From assembly GCF_039535785.1 (NCBI RefSeq), contig NZ_BAAAXV010000009.1:2170001-2234000 (forward strand): a stretch of DNA of 64,000 nt. Direction: 5' to 3'. Both the position numbers and the translations under genes were made by a program. Source of the DNA: Nonomuraea helvata. Its GTDB lineage: Bacteria > Actinomycetota > Actinomycetes > Streptosporangiales > Streptosporangiaceae. The notes beneath the pieces are model-generated. The model ran no database searches, was not told the DNA's origin, and worked only from the letters and a program-made list of their open reading frames with translations. Below, piece by piece: positions 38,971 to 48,076 of the stretch (position 1 is its first letter; each line of letters begins with the position of its first letter).

Positions 38971-39470
38971 AAGTCGTCCTGGCACTGGGCAGCAACCTGG
39001 GGCCCCGGTTCCAGACGTTGCAGGGCGCCGTGGACACCCTGTTCGACGCCCCCGGGCTGGAGTTCGTCAAGGCGTCCCCGGTCTACGAGACCGACCCCGT
39101 CGGCGGTCCTGCCGGGCAGAAGCCGTACCTCAACGCGGTCGTGATCGCCGAGACCACGCTGGCGCCGCGCACGTTGCTGGAGCGGGCGCAGAGCGTGGAG
39201 AACGCCTTCGGCCGGGTGCGCACCGAGCGCTGGGGGCCGCGCACCCTCGACATCGACCTGATCGTGGTGGGCGACACCGTCTGCGACGACCCCGAGCTGA
39301 CGCTGCCGCATCCCCTCGCCCACGAGCGCGCGTTCGTGCTGGTGCCCTGGGTGAAGGCCGACCCCGACGGCGTGGTGCCCGGGCGCGGCCGGGTGGCGGA
39401 GCTGCTGGAGGGCGTCGACAAGGAAGGGGTACGCCTGCGCGAGGACCTGAAGCTGCAGAGGCCCGATTGA
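38967..39470 (+). CDS. folK: 2-amino-4-hydroxy-6-hydroxymethyldihydropteridine pyrophosphokinase
   Basis: This 167-residue HPPK transfers pyrophosphate from ATP to the pterin. ALGSNLGPRFQTLQGAVD, WGPRTLDIDLIVVG and LPHPLAHERAFVLVPW are diagnostic. The stop overlaps the start of the DUF3180 gene (TTGA). Together with folE, folP and folB it supplies dihydropteroate. Confidence 0.96.
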   Translation: MKVVLALGSNLGPRFQTLQGAVDTLFDAPGLEFVKASPVYETDPVGGPAGQKPYLNAVVIAETTLAPRTLLERAQSVENAFGRVRTERWGPRTLDIDLIVVGDTVCDDPELTLPHPLAHERAFVLVPWVKADPDGVVPGRGRVAELLEGVDKEGVRLREDLKLQRPD

Positions 39471-39916
39471 AGCTCACCCATCCCGGCCGCCTGGTCGGCA
39501 TCGTCATCGTCGTTGCGCTGATCGCGTGGGCGCTGGTCAGACCCGTCTACGCCGACCTGCCCCTCATGCCGTGGACCGCGATCCCCACGGTGCTGCTGCT
39601 GGCCATCGGCGAGGGCTACAGCGCGTGGACGACCAAGGCCAGGATCGCCAGGAAACCGGGCACCAAGCCGGTGGAGCCGCTGGCGGTGGCCCGGCTGGCC
39701 GCGCTGGCGAAGGCGTCGGCGTATGTGGGGGCGGCGTTCGCGGGGTTGTTCGCCGGGTTCGGTCTCTACACGGTGCAGATGTTCGACCGGGAGACGCCGC
39801 GATCGGAGTTCTTCATCGCGACCGGGTCGTTCTTGGCCTGCGTGGCGCTGATCTGCGCCGCCCTCTACCTGGAGCGCGCCTGCCGCATCCCGAAGGACTC
39901 TGACGAGCAGGATTAA
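39467..39916 (+). CDS. DUF3180 membrane protein
   Basis: This 149-residue protein has four membrane helices around residues 8-24, 33-50, 78-103 and 112-132. It belongs to DUF3180, which sits after folK across actinobacteria without known function. TTG 39467 overlaps folK's stop. Its last 4 bp overlap the convergent acyltransferase gene. Confidence 0.9.
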   Translation: MKLTHPGRLVGIVIVVALIAWALVRPVYADLPLMPWTAIPTVLLLAIGEGYSAWTTKARIARKPGTKPVEPLAVARLAALAKASAYVGAAFAGLFAGFGLYTVQMFDRETPRSEFFIATGSFLACVALICAALYLERACRIPKDSDEQD

Positions 39917-40980
39917 GCACGTCGGCGCCCGAACAGGTAGATGACCGGGGTGGTGCAGATCAGCGGGCCGATGATCGCGATGGGGCGCTCCAGCCACCAC
40001 TTCAGGTCAGGCGGGATCTCGGTGCCCAGGTTGCCGAAGAGCCACCACGACAGCCCCAGCGCGATGGCCATCCCGGTCGTGTGGAAGAGGAAGAGCGGTA
40101 GCGCGTACCGGTTGATGAAGTCGTTCACCCGGCGCCAGCCGGGCCGCTCGAGGACGCGCTCCATCGACGGCCGCAGCACCTCCACCAGCCCGATCTGGAA
40201 CAGCAGCAGGGCGACGATGACGAACGTGGGCGGCGCCATGTTCGACCACTTGTCGCCGGGCACGCCCACCATCGAGCCCGGGTAGATGCCGGAGTAGACC
40301 AGGCCGAAGAGGGCGAAGAGGCCGGTCCAGAGCACCGCGACGTCATAGCGCCTGGGCAGGATGACGATCCGGTCGTAGAAGAACCCGGCCTGGTGGGCGA
40401 GCCCCCAGACGAGGAGCATGTTGAGCCAGCCGACCCACTCGACCCCGTACCGGAAGCGCACCACGTCGACCACCAGTGACGCGCCGCCGAGCCAGATCAG
40501 CGCCAGCACGTCGTAGCGGCGGTGCAGCCAGAGCGCCAGCGGCAGCAGCGCGATCAGCACCAGGTAGACGCCGAGGAACCACAGCGGGCTGAGCACCAGC
40601 AGCACCACCCGCCACATCCAGTCCACCCGGAACGTGAACGTGACCACCGCGCCGATGGAGATCCACGCCCCGGACAGGAACAGCGCCGGTAAAGCCAGCG
40701 CGCGGATGCGCCGCCAGACGAAGGAGCCGATGCCGACGCCGCGCGCCCGGGCCCGCTCCCAGGACAGCAGGTGCACGTGGCCGCCGACGTAGAAGAAGAG
40801 CGGCAGCACCTGCAGCAGCCACGTCAGGATCCACAGCCCGGAGGTGAAGCCCAGCGGGCTGGTGGGCTCGGGTCCTGTCGGCTTCCACTGCAGGATGGTG
40901 AACGCCCAGTGCCAGACCACCACGACGCAGAGGCTCAGGGCACGGAGCCAGTCGACGTACTTGTCGCGCTCGGCTTTCAC
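39913..40980 (-). CDS. membrane acyltransferase family 3 protein
   Basis: This 355-residue protein has about ten membrane helices. The N-terminus [21 protein letters not shown] carries the R-x-x-D/H arrangement of acyltransferase-3 proteins, with [18 protein letters not shown] following. It may O-acylate a cell-wall or lipid-linked sugar. Its ATG overlaps the nuoD-like stop by 4 bp, so both are in one transcript. The exact acceptor is unknown. Confidence 0.85.
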   Translation of the reverse strand: MKAERDKYVDWLRALSLCVVVVWHWAFTILQWKPTGPEPTSPLGFTSGLWILTWLLQVLPLFFYVGGHVHLLSWERARARGVGIGSFVWRRIRALALPALFLSGAWISIGAVVTFTFRVDWMWRVVLLVLSPLWFLGVYLVLIALLPLALWLHRRYDVLALIWLGGASLVVDVVRFRYGVEWVGWLNMLLVWGLAHQAGFFYDRIVILPRRYDVAVLWTGLFALFGLVYSGIYPGSMVGVPGDKWSNMAPPTFVIVALLLFQIGLVEVLRPSMERVLERPGWRRVNDFINRYALPLFLFHTTGMAIALGLSWWLFGNLGTEIPPDLKWWLERPIAIIGPLICTTPVIYLFGRRRA

Positions 40981-42122
40981 TTGTCGATGTCACCCACGAC
41001 GAAGAACATCGAGCCGAGGATGGCCACCATGTCGGCGACCAGGTGGCCGGGGAGCATCTCCCGCAGCACCTGGATGTTGCTGTACGAGGCCGAGCGGAGC
41101 TTGAGCCGCCACGGGGTCTTGTCGCCCTTGGAGACCAGGTAGTAGCCGTTGATGCCGAGCGGATTCTCGGTCCACGCGTACGTGTGCCCCTCCGGCACCT
41201 TCAGCACCTTCGGCAGGCGCTGGTTGATGGGCCCGGGCGGCAGCGAGCGCAGGTGCTCGACGCAGACGTCGGCCAGGTCCAGCGAGACCTTGAGCTGGTC
41301 GAACAGCACCTCGAACCGGGCATGACAGTCGCCCGCGTGCCGCGTGACCACCTTGACGGGCAGCTCGCGATAGGCGAGGTAGGGGTCGTCGCGACGCAGG
41401 TCGAAGTCCACCCCCGAGGCTCTGGCGATGGGGCCGCTGACGCCGTACTGCATGATCTGCTCGCGGGAGAGCACGCCGACGCCCTTGGTGCGGGCGATGA
41501 AGATCTCGTTGTGCAGGATGAGGTCCTCGATGTCGGGAACCCGGCGGCGGGTCTCCGCGATCGCGGCCGACACCCGGTCGAGCCAGCCGAGCGGCAGGTC
41601 CTCCTTGAGGCCTCCGACCCGGTTGAACATGTAGTGCATGCGTCCGCCGGAGACCTCCTCCATGACGGCCTGGATGCGCTCGCGCTCGTCGAAGGCGTAG
41701 AACAGCGGTGTGATCGCGCCCAGCTCTAGGGGATAGGAGCCGAGGAACATCAGGTGGTTGAGCACCCGGTTGAGCTCGGCCAGCAGCGTGCGCGCCCACA
41801 CGGCCCTGACCGGAGGCTCCATGCCGAGCAGGCGCTCGGCGGCGATCACCACGCCCAGCTCGTTGGCGAAGCCCGAGAGCCAGTCGTGCCGGTTGGCCAG
41901 CATGATGATCTGACGGTAGTCGCGGACCTCGAACAGCTTCTCCGCGCCCCTGTGCATATAGCCGATGATCGGCTCGGCGGCGGTGATGCGCTCGCCGTCG
42001 AGCGTCAGGCGGAGCCTGAGCACGCCGTGGGTCGACGGATGCTGCGGGCCGATGTTGAGGATCATGTCCTCGGTGGCCAGCTCTTTCGCGCCCGCACCGA
42101 TTCCGACCACACGTTCCGTCAT
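40977..42122 (-). CDS. nuoD2: NADH-quinone oxidoreductase subunit D paralogue
   Basis: This 381-residue NuoD/49-kDa-family protein has [39 protein letters not shown] and a C-terminal [11 protein letters not shown]. In complex I this subunit helps form the quinone pocket. Here no other nuo gene is near, and its partner is an acyltransferase gene. Solitary nuoD2 genes occur in other actinomycetes, e.g. next to the folate cluster in Streptomyces. The ATG 42122 is preferred to the longer start. The role is uncertain: it may be a spare complex I subunit or serve a distinct redox function. Confidence 0.85.
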   Translation of the reverse strand: MTERVVGIGAGAKELATEDMILNIGPQHPSTHGVLRLRLTLDGERITAAEPIIGYMHRGAEKLFEVRDYRQIIMLANRHDWLSGFANELGVVIAAERLLGMEPPVRAVWARTLLAELNRVLNHLMFLGSYPLELGAITPLFYAFDERERIQAVMEEVSGGRMHYMFNRVGGLKEDLPLGWLDRVSAAIAETRRRVPDIEDLILHNEIFIARTKGVGVLSREQIMQYGVSGPIARASGVDFDLRRDDPYLAYRELPVKVVTRHAGDCHARFEVLFDQLKVSLDLADVCVEHLRSLPPGPINQRLPKVLKVPEGHTYAWTENPLGINGYYLVSKGDKTPWRLKLRSASYSNIQVLREMLPGHLVADMVAILGSMFFVVGDIDK

Positions 42123-42244
42123 ATGGCCATGCTGCCACCGCACCGAACGGTGATCCAGCCGGGGGGCTGGTCAAGGAATCGTATGAAAGCGCATCCCTAA
42201 GCCGGACAAGGGGAGAAATAACGGGAACGGGGGGAGAAAACACC

Positions 42245-42892
42245 ATGAAGAGAGCTGTTTTCGATATCGCGTTCCTGATCGCGCGGGTCGTGACCGGCGT
42301 GATCTTCCTGGCTCACGGCTTGGAGAAGTGGTTCGGCGGCATCGCGGCCCAGAGCCGGGCATTCAGGGGTATGGGGGTCCCGATGCCCGAGTTCGCCGCG
42401 ACCTACGCGACCGTCGTCGAGACCGTCGGCGGCCTCCTCCTCATCCTCGGCCTGCTGGTACGGCTGATGGGACTGCTGTTGCTGCTCAACATGCTCGGCG
42501 CGATCGCGTTCGTGCACTTCGGGCACGGCGTGCTGGCCACCACCGGCGGCTGGGAGCTGCCCGGCCTGCTCGGGGCGCTGAGCCTGCTGTTCCTGGCGCT
42601 CGGCGGCGGGCGGATCGGACTCGACGGCCTGTTCGGCGCGAGGTTCCGCAGACGCGGGGAGCGCCGGGCCGCCGAGGAGGAGCTCGCCAGGTACGCGCCC
42701 GCTCCGGAGCCCTCGAACGTCACACCGGTGAGCGGCGAGCCCACGAGGCCCTACCCGTCCCAGGAGCCACGGGTGCCCAGGCAGTCCGGCGAGCGCCGGG
42801 CAGGCATGATCGACGACGATGACATGAGGGACATCGACGCCCTCGTCTCCGACGAGCCGCCGCCGCCGCACAAGCCCCCGAACAGGGGCTGA
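42245..42892 (+). CDS. DoxX family membrane protein
   Basis: This 215-residue protein has four membrane helices in the first 125 residues, with the DoxX signature VVTGVIFLAHGLEKWFGG and FAATYATVVETVGGLLLILGL. A charged cytosolic tail (about 130-215, with Pro-rich end PPPPHKPPNRG) is longer than usual. DoxX proteins take part in redox or thiosulfate-linked functions, but most are uncharacterised. It ends 3 bp from the convergent aminotransferase gene. Confidence 0.88.
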   Translation: MKRAVFDIAFLIARVVTGVIFLAHGLEKWFGGIAAQSRAFRGMGVPMPEFAATYATVVETVGGLLLILGLLVRLMGLLLLLNMLGAIAFVHFGHGVLATTGGWELPGLLGALSLLFLALGGGRIGLDGLFGARFRRRGERRAAEEELARYAPAPEPSNVTPVSGEPTRPYPSQEPRVPRQSGERRAGMIDDDDMRDIDALVSDEPPPPHKPPNRG

Positions 42893-42895
42893 GGG

Positions 42896-44182
42896 TCAGC
42901 GGGCGACGAGCTCCCGCAGGGCCTCGACGAGCCGGTCCACGTGCTCCTCCGTGGTGCCGATGCCGATCGAGGCCCGCACCGCGGAGGCGGTGCCGTCCTC
43001 GCAGCCTCCATCGGAGGTGCCCAGCAGGTGCCGGACGAACGGGTGCGCGCAGAACTTCCCGTCGCGCACCCCGATGCCGTACTCGCCGGAGAGCACCTCG
43101 GCGACCTCACGGGCCGAGTAGCCGTCCACGGTGAACGACACGATGCCCACGCGCGGGTGATCGTCCCCCCACAGCGACAGCTCGCGTACGCCCTCGATCG
43201 AGGGCAGCCCGGCCCGCAGCCGGGCGATCAGCCGCTCCTCCTCCCGCACCAGCGCGGTCCAGCCGGTGGCCGTGAGCGCGTCGCAGGCCGCGGCCAGCGC
43301 GATGGCGCCCAGCACGTTCGGGGTGCCCGCCTCGTGCCGCGGCTCGGGGTCGTCGTGCCACTCGGTGTCGTCCCCCACGGAGCGCACCGCGCCTCCGCCC
43401 TTGAGGTACGGCTCACTTTCCGCGAGCCAGTCCCGCCGCCCGATCAGCACCCCGGCGCCGAACGGCGCGTACAGCTTGTGCCCGGAGAAGGCCACGTAGT
43501 CCAGGTCGAGCGCGGTCAGGTTGAGCGGGCGGTGCGGTACGAGCTGGGCGGCGTCCACCAGGATGCGGGCCCCGTGCCGGTGGGCGATGTGGGCCAGGGC
43601 GGCGATGGGCCAGAGCTCGCCGGTGACGTTGGAGGCGGCGGTGACCACGAGCAGCTTCGGGCCGTCGATCCCGGCCAGCGCCTCGTCGGCGGCGCGGACG
43701 GCCTCGCCGGGGAAGGCGGGCGGCGCCAGCCGTACGGAGTTCTTCCAGGGCAGGAGCGAGGCGTGGTGCTCGGTGTCGAAGACCACCGTGGTCGTGCCGG
43801 CGGGCAGGCAGCCGGCCAGGAGGTTCGTGGCGTCGGTGGTGTTGCGGGTGAAGATCACGGCGTCGTCCGGGCGGGCGCCGACGAACGCCCTGACCGTGTG
43901 GCGGGCCTGCTCGTAACGGGCGGTGGTGAGCTGGGAGGCGTAGCCCGCGCCACGGTGGACGCTGGAGTAGGCCGGGAGCGCGGCGGTGACGGCGGCGCTG
44001 ACCGGCTCGAGACAGGGCGCGCTGGCGGCGTAGTCGAGGTTGGCGTAGCCGACGAGCCTTCCGCCCTTGACCGGCACCTCGAGATCGGCTCCGAGCACGG
44101 TGGGGATCGGCCTGCTCGTGACGGCGGGAGCCGCCTCGGCGTGCTGGGCGGGGGCGGGGCTGAAGATCGTCAAGGTGGACAC
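42896..44182 (-). CDS. class V aminotransferase / cysteine desulfurase-like
   Basis: This 428-residue PLP enzyme has YANLDYAASAPCLEPV at the start, DTEHHASLLPWK, VDAAQLVPHRP and FSGHKLYAPFG with Lys236 as the Schiff-base residue. A Cys appears in DGKFCAHPFVRHLL. It resembles SufS-type cysteine desulfurases and isopenicillin-epimerase-like members. The GTG start at 44182 has gaggga upstream. A SAM-IV-type riboswitch in its leader implies a role in sulfur or methionine metabolism, perhaps sulfur release from cysteine when SAM is low. Confidence 0.9.
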   Translation of the reverse strand: MSTLTIFSPAPAQHAEAAPAVTSRPIPTVLGADLEVPVKGGRLVGYANLDYAASAPCLEPVSAAVTAALPAYSSVHRGAGYASQLTTARYEQARHTVRAFVGARPDDAVIFTRNTTDATNLLAGCLPAGTTTVVFDTEHHASLLPWKNSVRLAPPAFPGEAVRAADEALAGIDGPKLLVVTAASNVTGELWPIAALAHIAHRHGARILVDAAQLVPHRPLNLTALDLDYVAFSGHKLYAPFGAGVLIGRRDWLAESEPYLKGGGAVRSVGDDTEWHDDPEPRHEAGTPNVLGAIALAAACDALTATGWTALVREEERLIARLRAGLPSIEGVRELSLWGDDHPRVGIVSFTVDGYSAREVAEVLSGEYGIGVRDGKFCAHPFVRHLLGTSDGGCEDGTASAVRASIGIGTTEEHVDRLVEALRELVAR

Positions 44183-44199
44183 TGCACATCTCCCTCAGG

Positions 44200-44345
44200 G
44201 TCGTCGGGACCCCTGGAAGCAGCCACGGAGCCCGCGCTTGCCCGCCACACCTCGTGACGGACCAGGTCTTCACCCGGGGCACCCCGCCGCGGACGCGAGG
44301 GTTGCCGGCCAGCTAGCCGGGGCTTGTCGCTGGCACTCATGACCT
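44200..44345 (-). ncRNA. SAM-IV-type riboswitch in leader of the aminotransferase gene
   Basis: Read on the minus strand, P1 AGGTC pairs with GACCT across the core. Next come TCATGAGTGCCAGCG, a stem CCCCGGCTAGCTGGCCGG, the conserved GGCAACCCTC, then CGGGGTGCCCCGGGTGA. This is the SAM-I/SAM-IV core, and the lack of the SAM-I P4 layout plus an extra 3' stem-loop (around 44200-44258) fits the actinobacterial SAM-IV class. Binding of S-adenosylmethionine would switch off the downstream gene. Boundaries beyond the core are approximate. Confidence 0.85.
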
Positions 44346-44456
44346 ACGACCCGCACTATAACCGAAACCCCACCTTCAATCGCAAGTCGCGAACTTCTGC
44401 GCGCCGTCACTCGTTGCTACCGGAAACCCCGCCCACGTAGTCATGGAGGTAGGCAG

Positions 44457-45206
44457 ATGTTGGACTGGGTGACGGACCCACAGATCTGGATCGGCTTCTT
44501 CACCCTGGTCGCCCTGGAGATCGTGCTGGGCATCGACAACATCATCTTCATCTCCATCCTGGCCGGGAAACTGCCCCCTGAACAGCGCGACAGGGCCCGC
44601 GTGATGGGTCTGGGCGCCGCCCTGATCACCCGCCTGCTCCTGCTGCTCGGCCTGTCGTGGGTGGTGCAGCTCACCGAGCCGCTGTTCGCCGTCCTCGGCC
44701 ACGAGATATCGGGACGCGACCTGATCCTGCTGCTCGGTGGCCTGTTCCTGCTGGGCAAGAGCGTCACCGAGATCGGCCACAGCATGGACGCGCCCGCGGA
44801 GAAGGACGGCAAGAAGGCCGCTGCCGCCTCCTTCGCCTCGGTGATCCTGCAGATCATGGTGCTGGACATCGTGTTCTCGCTCGACTCCGTCATCACCGCC
44901 GTCGGCATGGTGGACCAGCTCGGCGTGATGATCGCGGCGGTCGTGGTGGCGGTGGTGGTGATGCTGTTCGCCTCCGGGCCGATCAGCAGGTTCGTGGACC
45001 GGCACCCGAGCATCAAGATGCTGGCGCTGGCGTTCCTGGTGCTCATCGGCGTGGTGCTCATCGCCGAGGGCTTCGGCCAGCACATCCCCAAGGGCTACAT
45101 CTACTTCGCGATGGCGTTCTCGCTCGTCGTCGAGCTGCTGAACATCCGGGTGCGCAGTAAGCGCGCCCACCCGGAGCAGCAGGATTCCGCTTCTAAGATG
45201 AAATAG
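44457..45206 (+). CDS. TerC family integral membrane protein
   Basis: This 249-residue protein has seven or more membrane helices and the acidic motifs ALEIVLGIDNIIFISI and VLDIVFSLDSVITAVGM, which bind metals in the TerC/Alx family (manganese export or tellurite resistance). A ggaggtaggcag site precedes ATG 44457. No yybP-ykoY-type manganese riboswitch is visible in the 110-bp leader. The stop shares a base with the P450 start (TAGTG). Confidence 0.92.
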   Translation: MLDWVTDPQIWIGFFTLVALEIVLGIDNIIFISILAGKLPPEQRDRARVMGLGAALITRLLLLLGLSWVVQLTEPLFAVLGHEISGRDLILLLGGLFLLGKSVTEIGHSMDAPAEKDGKKAAAASFASVILQIMVLDIVFSLDSVITAVGMVDQLGVMIAAVVVAVVVMLFASGPISRFVDRHPSIKMLALAFLVLIGVVLIAEGFGQHIPKGYIYFAMAFSLVVELLNIRVRSKRAHPEQQDSASKMK

Positions 45207-46399
45207 TGCGCTTTGACCCTTGGGATCCGAATTTCGTGGCCCACCCGTACCGCGTGTACGACGAGCTGAGGCGCGAGTCGCCCGTCAGCTACTTCGAGCC
45301 GACCGACCAGTGGCTGATCTCGCGCCACGCCGACGTGAACGCCCTGCTCAGGGACCGCCGCCTGGGCAGGTCCTACCTGCACGTGGCCACGCACGAGGAG
45401 TTCGGCAGGCCGCCGGAGCCCGGGTTCCAGGAGCCGTTCTGGCGCGTGATCAGGGCCGGCATGCTCGACGTGGAGCCGCCGGTGCACACCAGGCTGCGCC
45501 GGCTGGTCTCCAAGGCGTTCACACCCCGCATGGTCGAGTCCCTGCGCCCCCGGGTGCGCGCCATCGCCGCGGGCCTGGTGGACGCGTTCGTGGAGAAGGG
45601 CGGCGGCGACCTGATCGCCGAGGTGGCCGAGCCGCTCCCGGTGACGGTGATCGCGGAGATGCTCGGCATCCCCGACCAGGACCGCCACCTGCTGCGCCCC
45701 TGGTCGTCGGAGATCTGCGGCATGTACGAGCTCAACCCGACTCCCGAGGCCCAGCACACGGCGGTACGCGCGGCGTCGGAGTTCGCCGGCTACCTCAAGA
45801 CGCTGGCCACGGAGCGGCGGCGGACCCCCGGCGACGACCTGATCAGCGCGCTGGCGGGGATCCCGGAGCTGACCGACGACGAGCTGGTCGGCACGTGCGT
45901 GCTGCTGCTCAACGCCGGCCACGAGGCCACCGTGAACGTGACGGGCAACGGCTGGTGGGCCCTGTTCAGGAACCCCTCGGAGCTGGCACGGCTGCGCGAG
46001 GACCGTTCGCTGCTGCCCACGGCCGTCGAAGAGCTGATGCGCTGGGACACGCCGCTGCAGATGTTCGAGCGCTGGGTGCTGGAGGACATCGAGGTGCACG
46101 GCGTGGAGATCCCGCGCGGGTCGGAGGTGGCGCTGCTGTTCGGGTCGGCCAACCGCGACCCTGCGGTCTTCGAGGAGCCGGACCGGCTCGACGTGGGCCG
46201 CGCGGACAATCCGCACATCTCCTTCGGTGCCGGCATCCACTTCTGCCTGGGAGCCCCGCTGGCCCGCATCGAGCTCATCGAGTCGTTCGGCGCGCTGCTG
46301 GACCGGGCGGACACGCTGGAGCTGCGGCACGCGCCGGCCTGGAAGCCCGGCTACATCATCCGGGGGCTGGAGTCACTGGACGTCAGCGCCGCTGGCTGA
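45206..46399 (+). CDS. cytochrome P450
   Basis: This 397-residue soluble bacterial P450 has the I-helix LLLNAGHEATVN, K-helix EELMRW (ExxR), and heme loop FGAGIHFCLGAPLAR with Cys347 as thiolate ligand. VEPPVHTRLRRLVSKAFTPR is also typical of the CYP105/107-like bacterial type. It oxidises an unknown small molecule. The gene follows TerC with a one-base overlap, but no ferredoxin gene is next to it, so redox partners are elsewhere. The 3' end overlaps the convergent methyltransferase gene by 17 bp. Confidence 0.93.
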   Translation: MRFDPWDPNFVAHPYRVYDELRRESPVSYFEPTDQWLISRHADVNALLRDRRLGRSYLHVATHEEFGRPPEPGFQEPFWRVIRAGMLDVEPPVHTRLRRLVSKAFTPRMVESLRPRVRAIAAGLVDAFVEKGGGDLIAEVAEPLPVTVIAEMLGIPDQDRHLLRPWSSEICGMYELNPTPEAQHTAVRAASEFAGYLKTLATERRRTPGDDLISALAGIPELTDDELVGTCVLLLNAGHEATVNVTGNGWWALFRNPSELARLREDRSLLPTAVEELMRWDTPLQMFERWVLEDIEVHGVEIPRGSEVALLFGSANRDPAVFEEPDRLDVGRADNPHISFGAGIHFCLGAPLARIELIESFGALLDRADTLELRHAPAWKPGYIIRGLESLDVSAAG

Positions 46400-47345
46400 G
46401 CCAGCCGAAGCCGCCGAGACCGGCCGGATCGATCAGCTCGCCCTCCTCCGAGGCTCTGGCCAGAGCCCGTACATAGGCCCGCGGATCGGCATGGGCGAGG
46501 TCGATGGGCGGCCGGGTGCCGGTGATCCCCAATGCCTTCAGCGCGTCGCGCTGTGTGGAAAACGTTGTGGATATCGCACCGGCCCTGCATCCTGCCTCCG
46601 CGCACGCGTCGAGCGCCACATGAGCCGTGATGTCGCAGGTCCCGTCGGGGATCGGGGCAACGACCGCGCCGTCGCGGTAACCGGTCAACGTGCCACAGAG
46701 CGGCCGGTTATCCACAGCATGTGCATAATCAATGGCAATCGCCCGGCCGCGGTTGAGGCGCACCAGGACGGAGGCCCAGGCCTCGTCACGGGGGCGGCCG
46801 ATCTCCGCGCGCGCGCCCACGCGCGGCAGCGGCCACCACCGGTCGAGCCAGGCGCGGTCGTCGGGGCACGGCGGGCCGCCGAGGCGCTCCTCGCCCGTGT
46901 GGACGTCGACCATGATGAGCCGCGGCCCGTCGGCGGTCTGCTCGACCACGTCGAGCGGCACGTTGTCGAGCCACTCGTTGGCGATGGCCAGGCCGGTGAT
47001 GCCGCTGGGCACGCTCCGGTGCCAGGCCACCCGCTGGGGCAGGCCCTCGGGCCTGGGGGAGAGGTCCACGGCCGTGACGCGGAGCCGGTCGCGCAGCGCG
47101 GGCTTGGCGGCGGCGAGCACCTGGGTGACCAGCGTGCCCTCGCCCGCGCCGATGTCGACCAGGTCGAGCACGTCGGGGCCGCCGAGCTCGGCGTCCACCT
47201 CCGCCAGCAGGGCCAGCACCGCGTCGGCGAACGCCGTCGAGGCGCTGACCGAGGTGCGGAAGTGGCCCGAAGGGCGTTCGCGGAGGTAGAAGCCCTCCTC
47301 GCCATACAGCGCACGCTCCGTCGCGGCGCGCCAGGTGAGCCACAT
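46383..47345 (-). CDS. MidA-family SAM-dependent methyltransferase (DUF185)
   Basis: This protein of about 320 residues starts WLTWRAATERALYGEEGFYLRE and has the SAM-binding motif VDIGAGEGTLVTQVL and NEWLDNVPLDVVEQ. It matches the actinobacterial MidA/NDUFAF7-type methyltransferase family; the eukaryotic homologue methylates a complex I subunit, and the bacterial target is not known. ATG 47345 is preferred to a GTG 33 bp upstream. With nuoD2 4 kb away a complex I link is tempting but unproved. Confidence 0.8.
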   Translation of the reverse strand: MWLTWRAATERALYGEEGFYLRERPSGHFRTSVSASTAFADAVLALLAEVDAELGGPDVLDLVDIGAGEGTLVTQVLAAAKPALRDRLRVTAVDLSPRPEGLPQRVAWHRSVPSGITGLAIANEWLDNVPLDVVEQTADGPRLIMVDVHTGEERLGGPPCPDDRAWLDRWWPLPRVGARAEIGRPRDEAWASVLVRLNRGRAIAIDYAHAVDNRPLCGTLTGYRDGAVVAPIPDGTCDITAHVALDACAEAGCRAGAISTTFSTQRDALKALGITGTRPPIDLAHADPRAYVRALARASEEGELIDPAGLGGFGWLSQRR

Positions 47346-47539
47346 GTCCTGGACTATCTCATGACTTCTGGGTGACACGCATCGTTATCAAACGACTACT
47401 CATGGTGGCCGAGTTGCGGTAGCTTTACCCCTTGTCATTGAGCGATCACGTTCCGCCAACCCTCAATTGGCGGAGCCTGTCGCTCTCCCGGAGCAGAGCA
47501 CCCAAAGCGGCTTCGGCCGCTCAATCGAGAGGAGCCACC

Positions 47540-47767
47540 GTGCTCAAGAAGGTCATGGTCGTCGCGGGAGCCGTCGTCATGCTGTCGCTCGCGGCCCCGG
47601 CGCACGCCGACATCACCAGCGGCGAGGGCGGCGTGCTCAGCGGCAACCAGATCCACGCCCCGATCAACATCCCGATCAACGTCTGCGGCAACGCCGTGGC
47701 CGTCATCGGCATCGCGTTCGCCGGCTGCAAGGGCGGCGCCCACGTCTACGCGCCGAGCCACCACTGA
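47540..47767 (+). CDS. chaplin-like secreted peptide
   Basis: This 75-residue protein has a Sec signal (cleavage after AHA, near residue 23) and a mature part of about 50 residues: SGNQIHAPINIPINVCGNAV, VIGIAFAGCKGG. The two Cys, GN box and alternating hydrophobic residues match the chaplin domain (DUF320) that coats aerial hyphae in Streptomyces. It lacks a sortase signal, as in short chaplins. GTG 47540 follows agaggagcc. The genome's organism is probably not Streptomyces, so a hyphal-surface role is plausible. An imperfect hairpin follows the stop. Confidence 0.75.
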   Translation: MLKKVMVVAGAVVMLSLAAPAHADITSGEGGVLSGNQIHAPINIPINVCGNAVAVIGIAFAGCKGGAHVYAPSHH

Positions 47768-47777
47768 CAGAAGTGAA

Positions 47778-47804
47778 CCCGGGCCGGCGCTCGTCCGGCC
47801 CGGG
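47778..47804 (+). terminator. hairpin after chaplin-like gene
   Basis: CCCGGGCCGG pairs perfectly with CCGGCCCGGG around a 7-nt loop, 10 bp after the stop. There is no T-run. The remaining 47805-48076 holds no gene I can support. Confidence 0.55.
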
Positions 47805-48076
47805 CTCCTACCCCGGCTGGCCGGTCGGCGAGCGGCCAGCCGGCGCACCTCCAAGAGGTCACATCCGCGCGGGCGTCGGTCCTGGATGAGGGACTCGGCG
47901 CCCGCTGCCATGCGATGGAACCCCTCTCCTCATCTCTTCCGACAGGGGGTGCACGTTTTGTATGCCCTTGTCGCTTTTGTCGTTAACTCAACATGCGGCA
48001 AAGCAGCGGTCACATCTGCAGTCGTCAAAGGCCGTTACGCTGGTCGGCGGTGCCATATCGACAGAGGTGTGACGTC

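Noticed and set aside
47993-48076. N-terminal extension of the DUF2520 protein
   Set aside because: The extra 28 residues lack conservation features and a ribosome site; the ATG at 48077 begins directly before the Rossmann motif.
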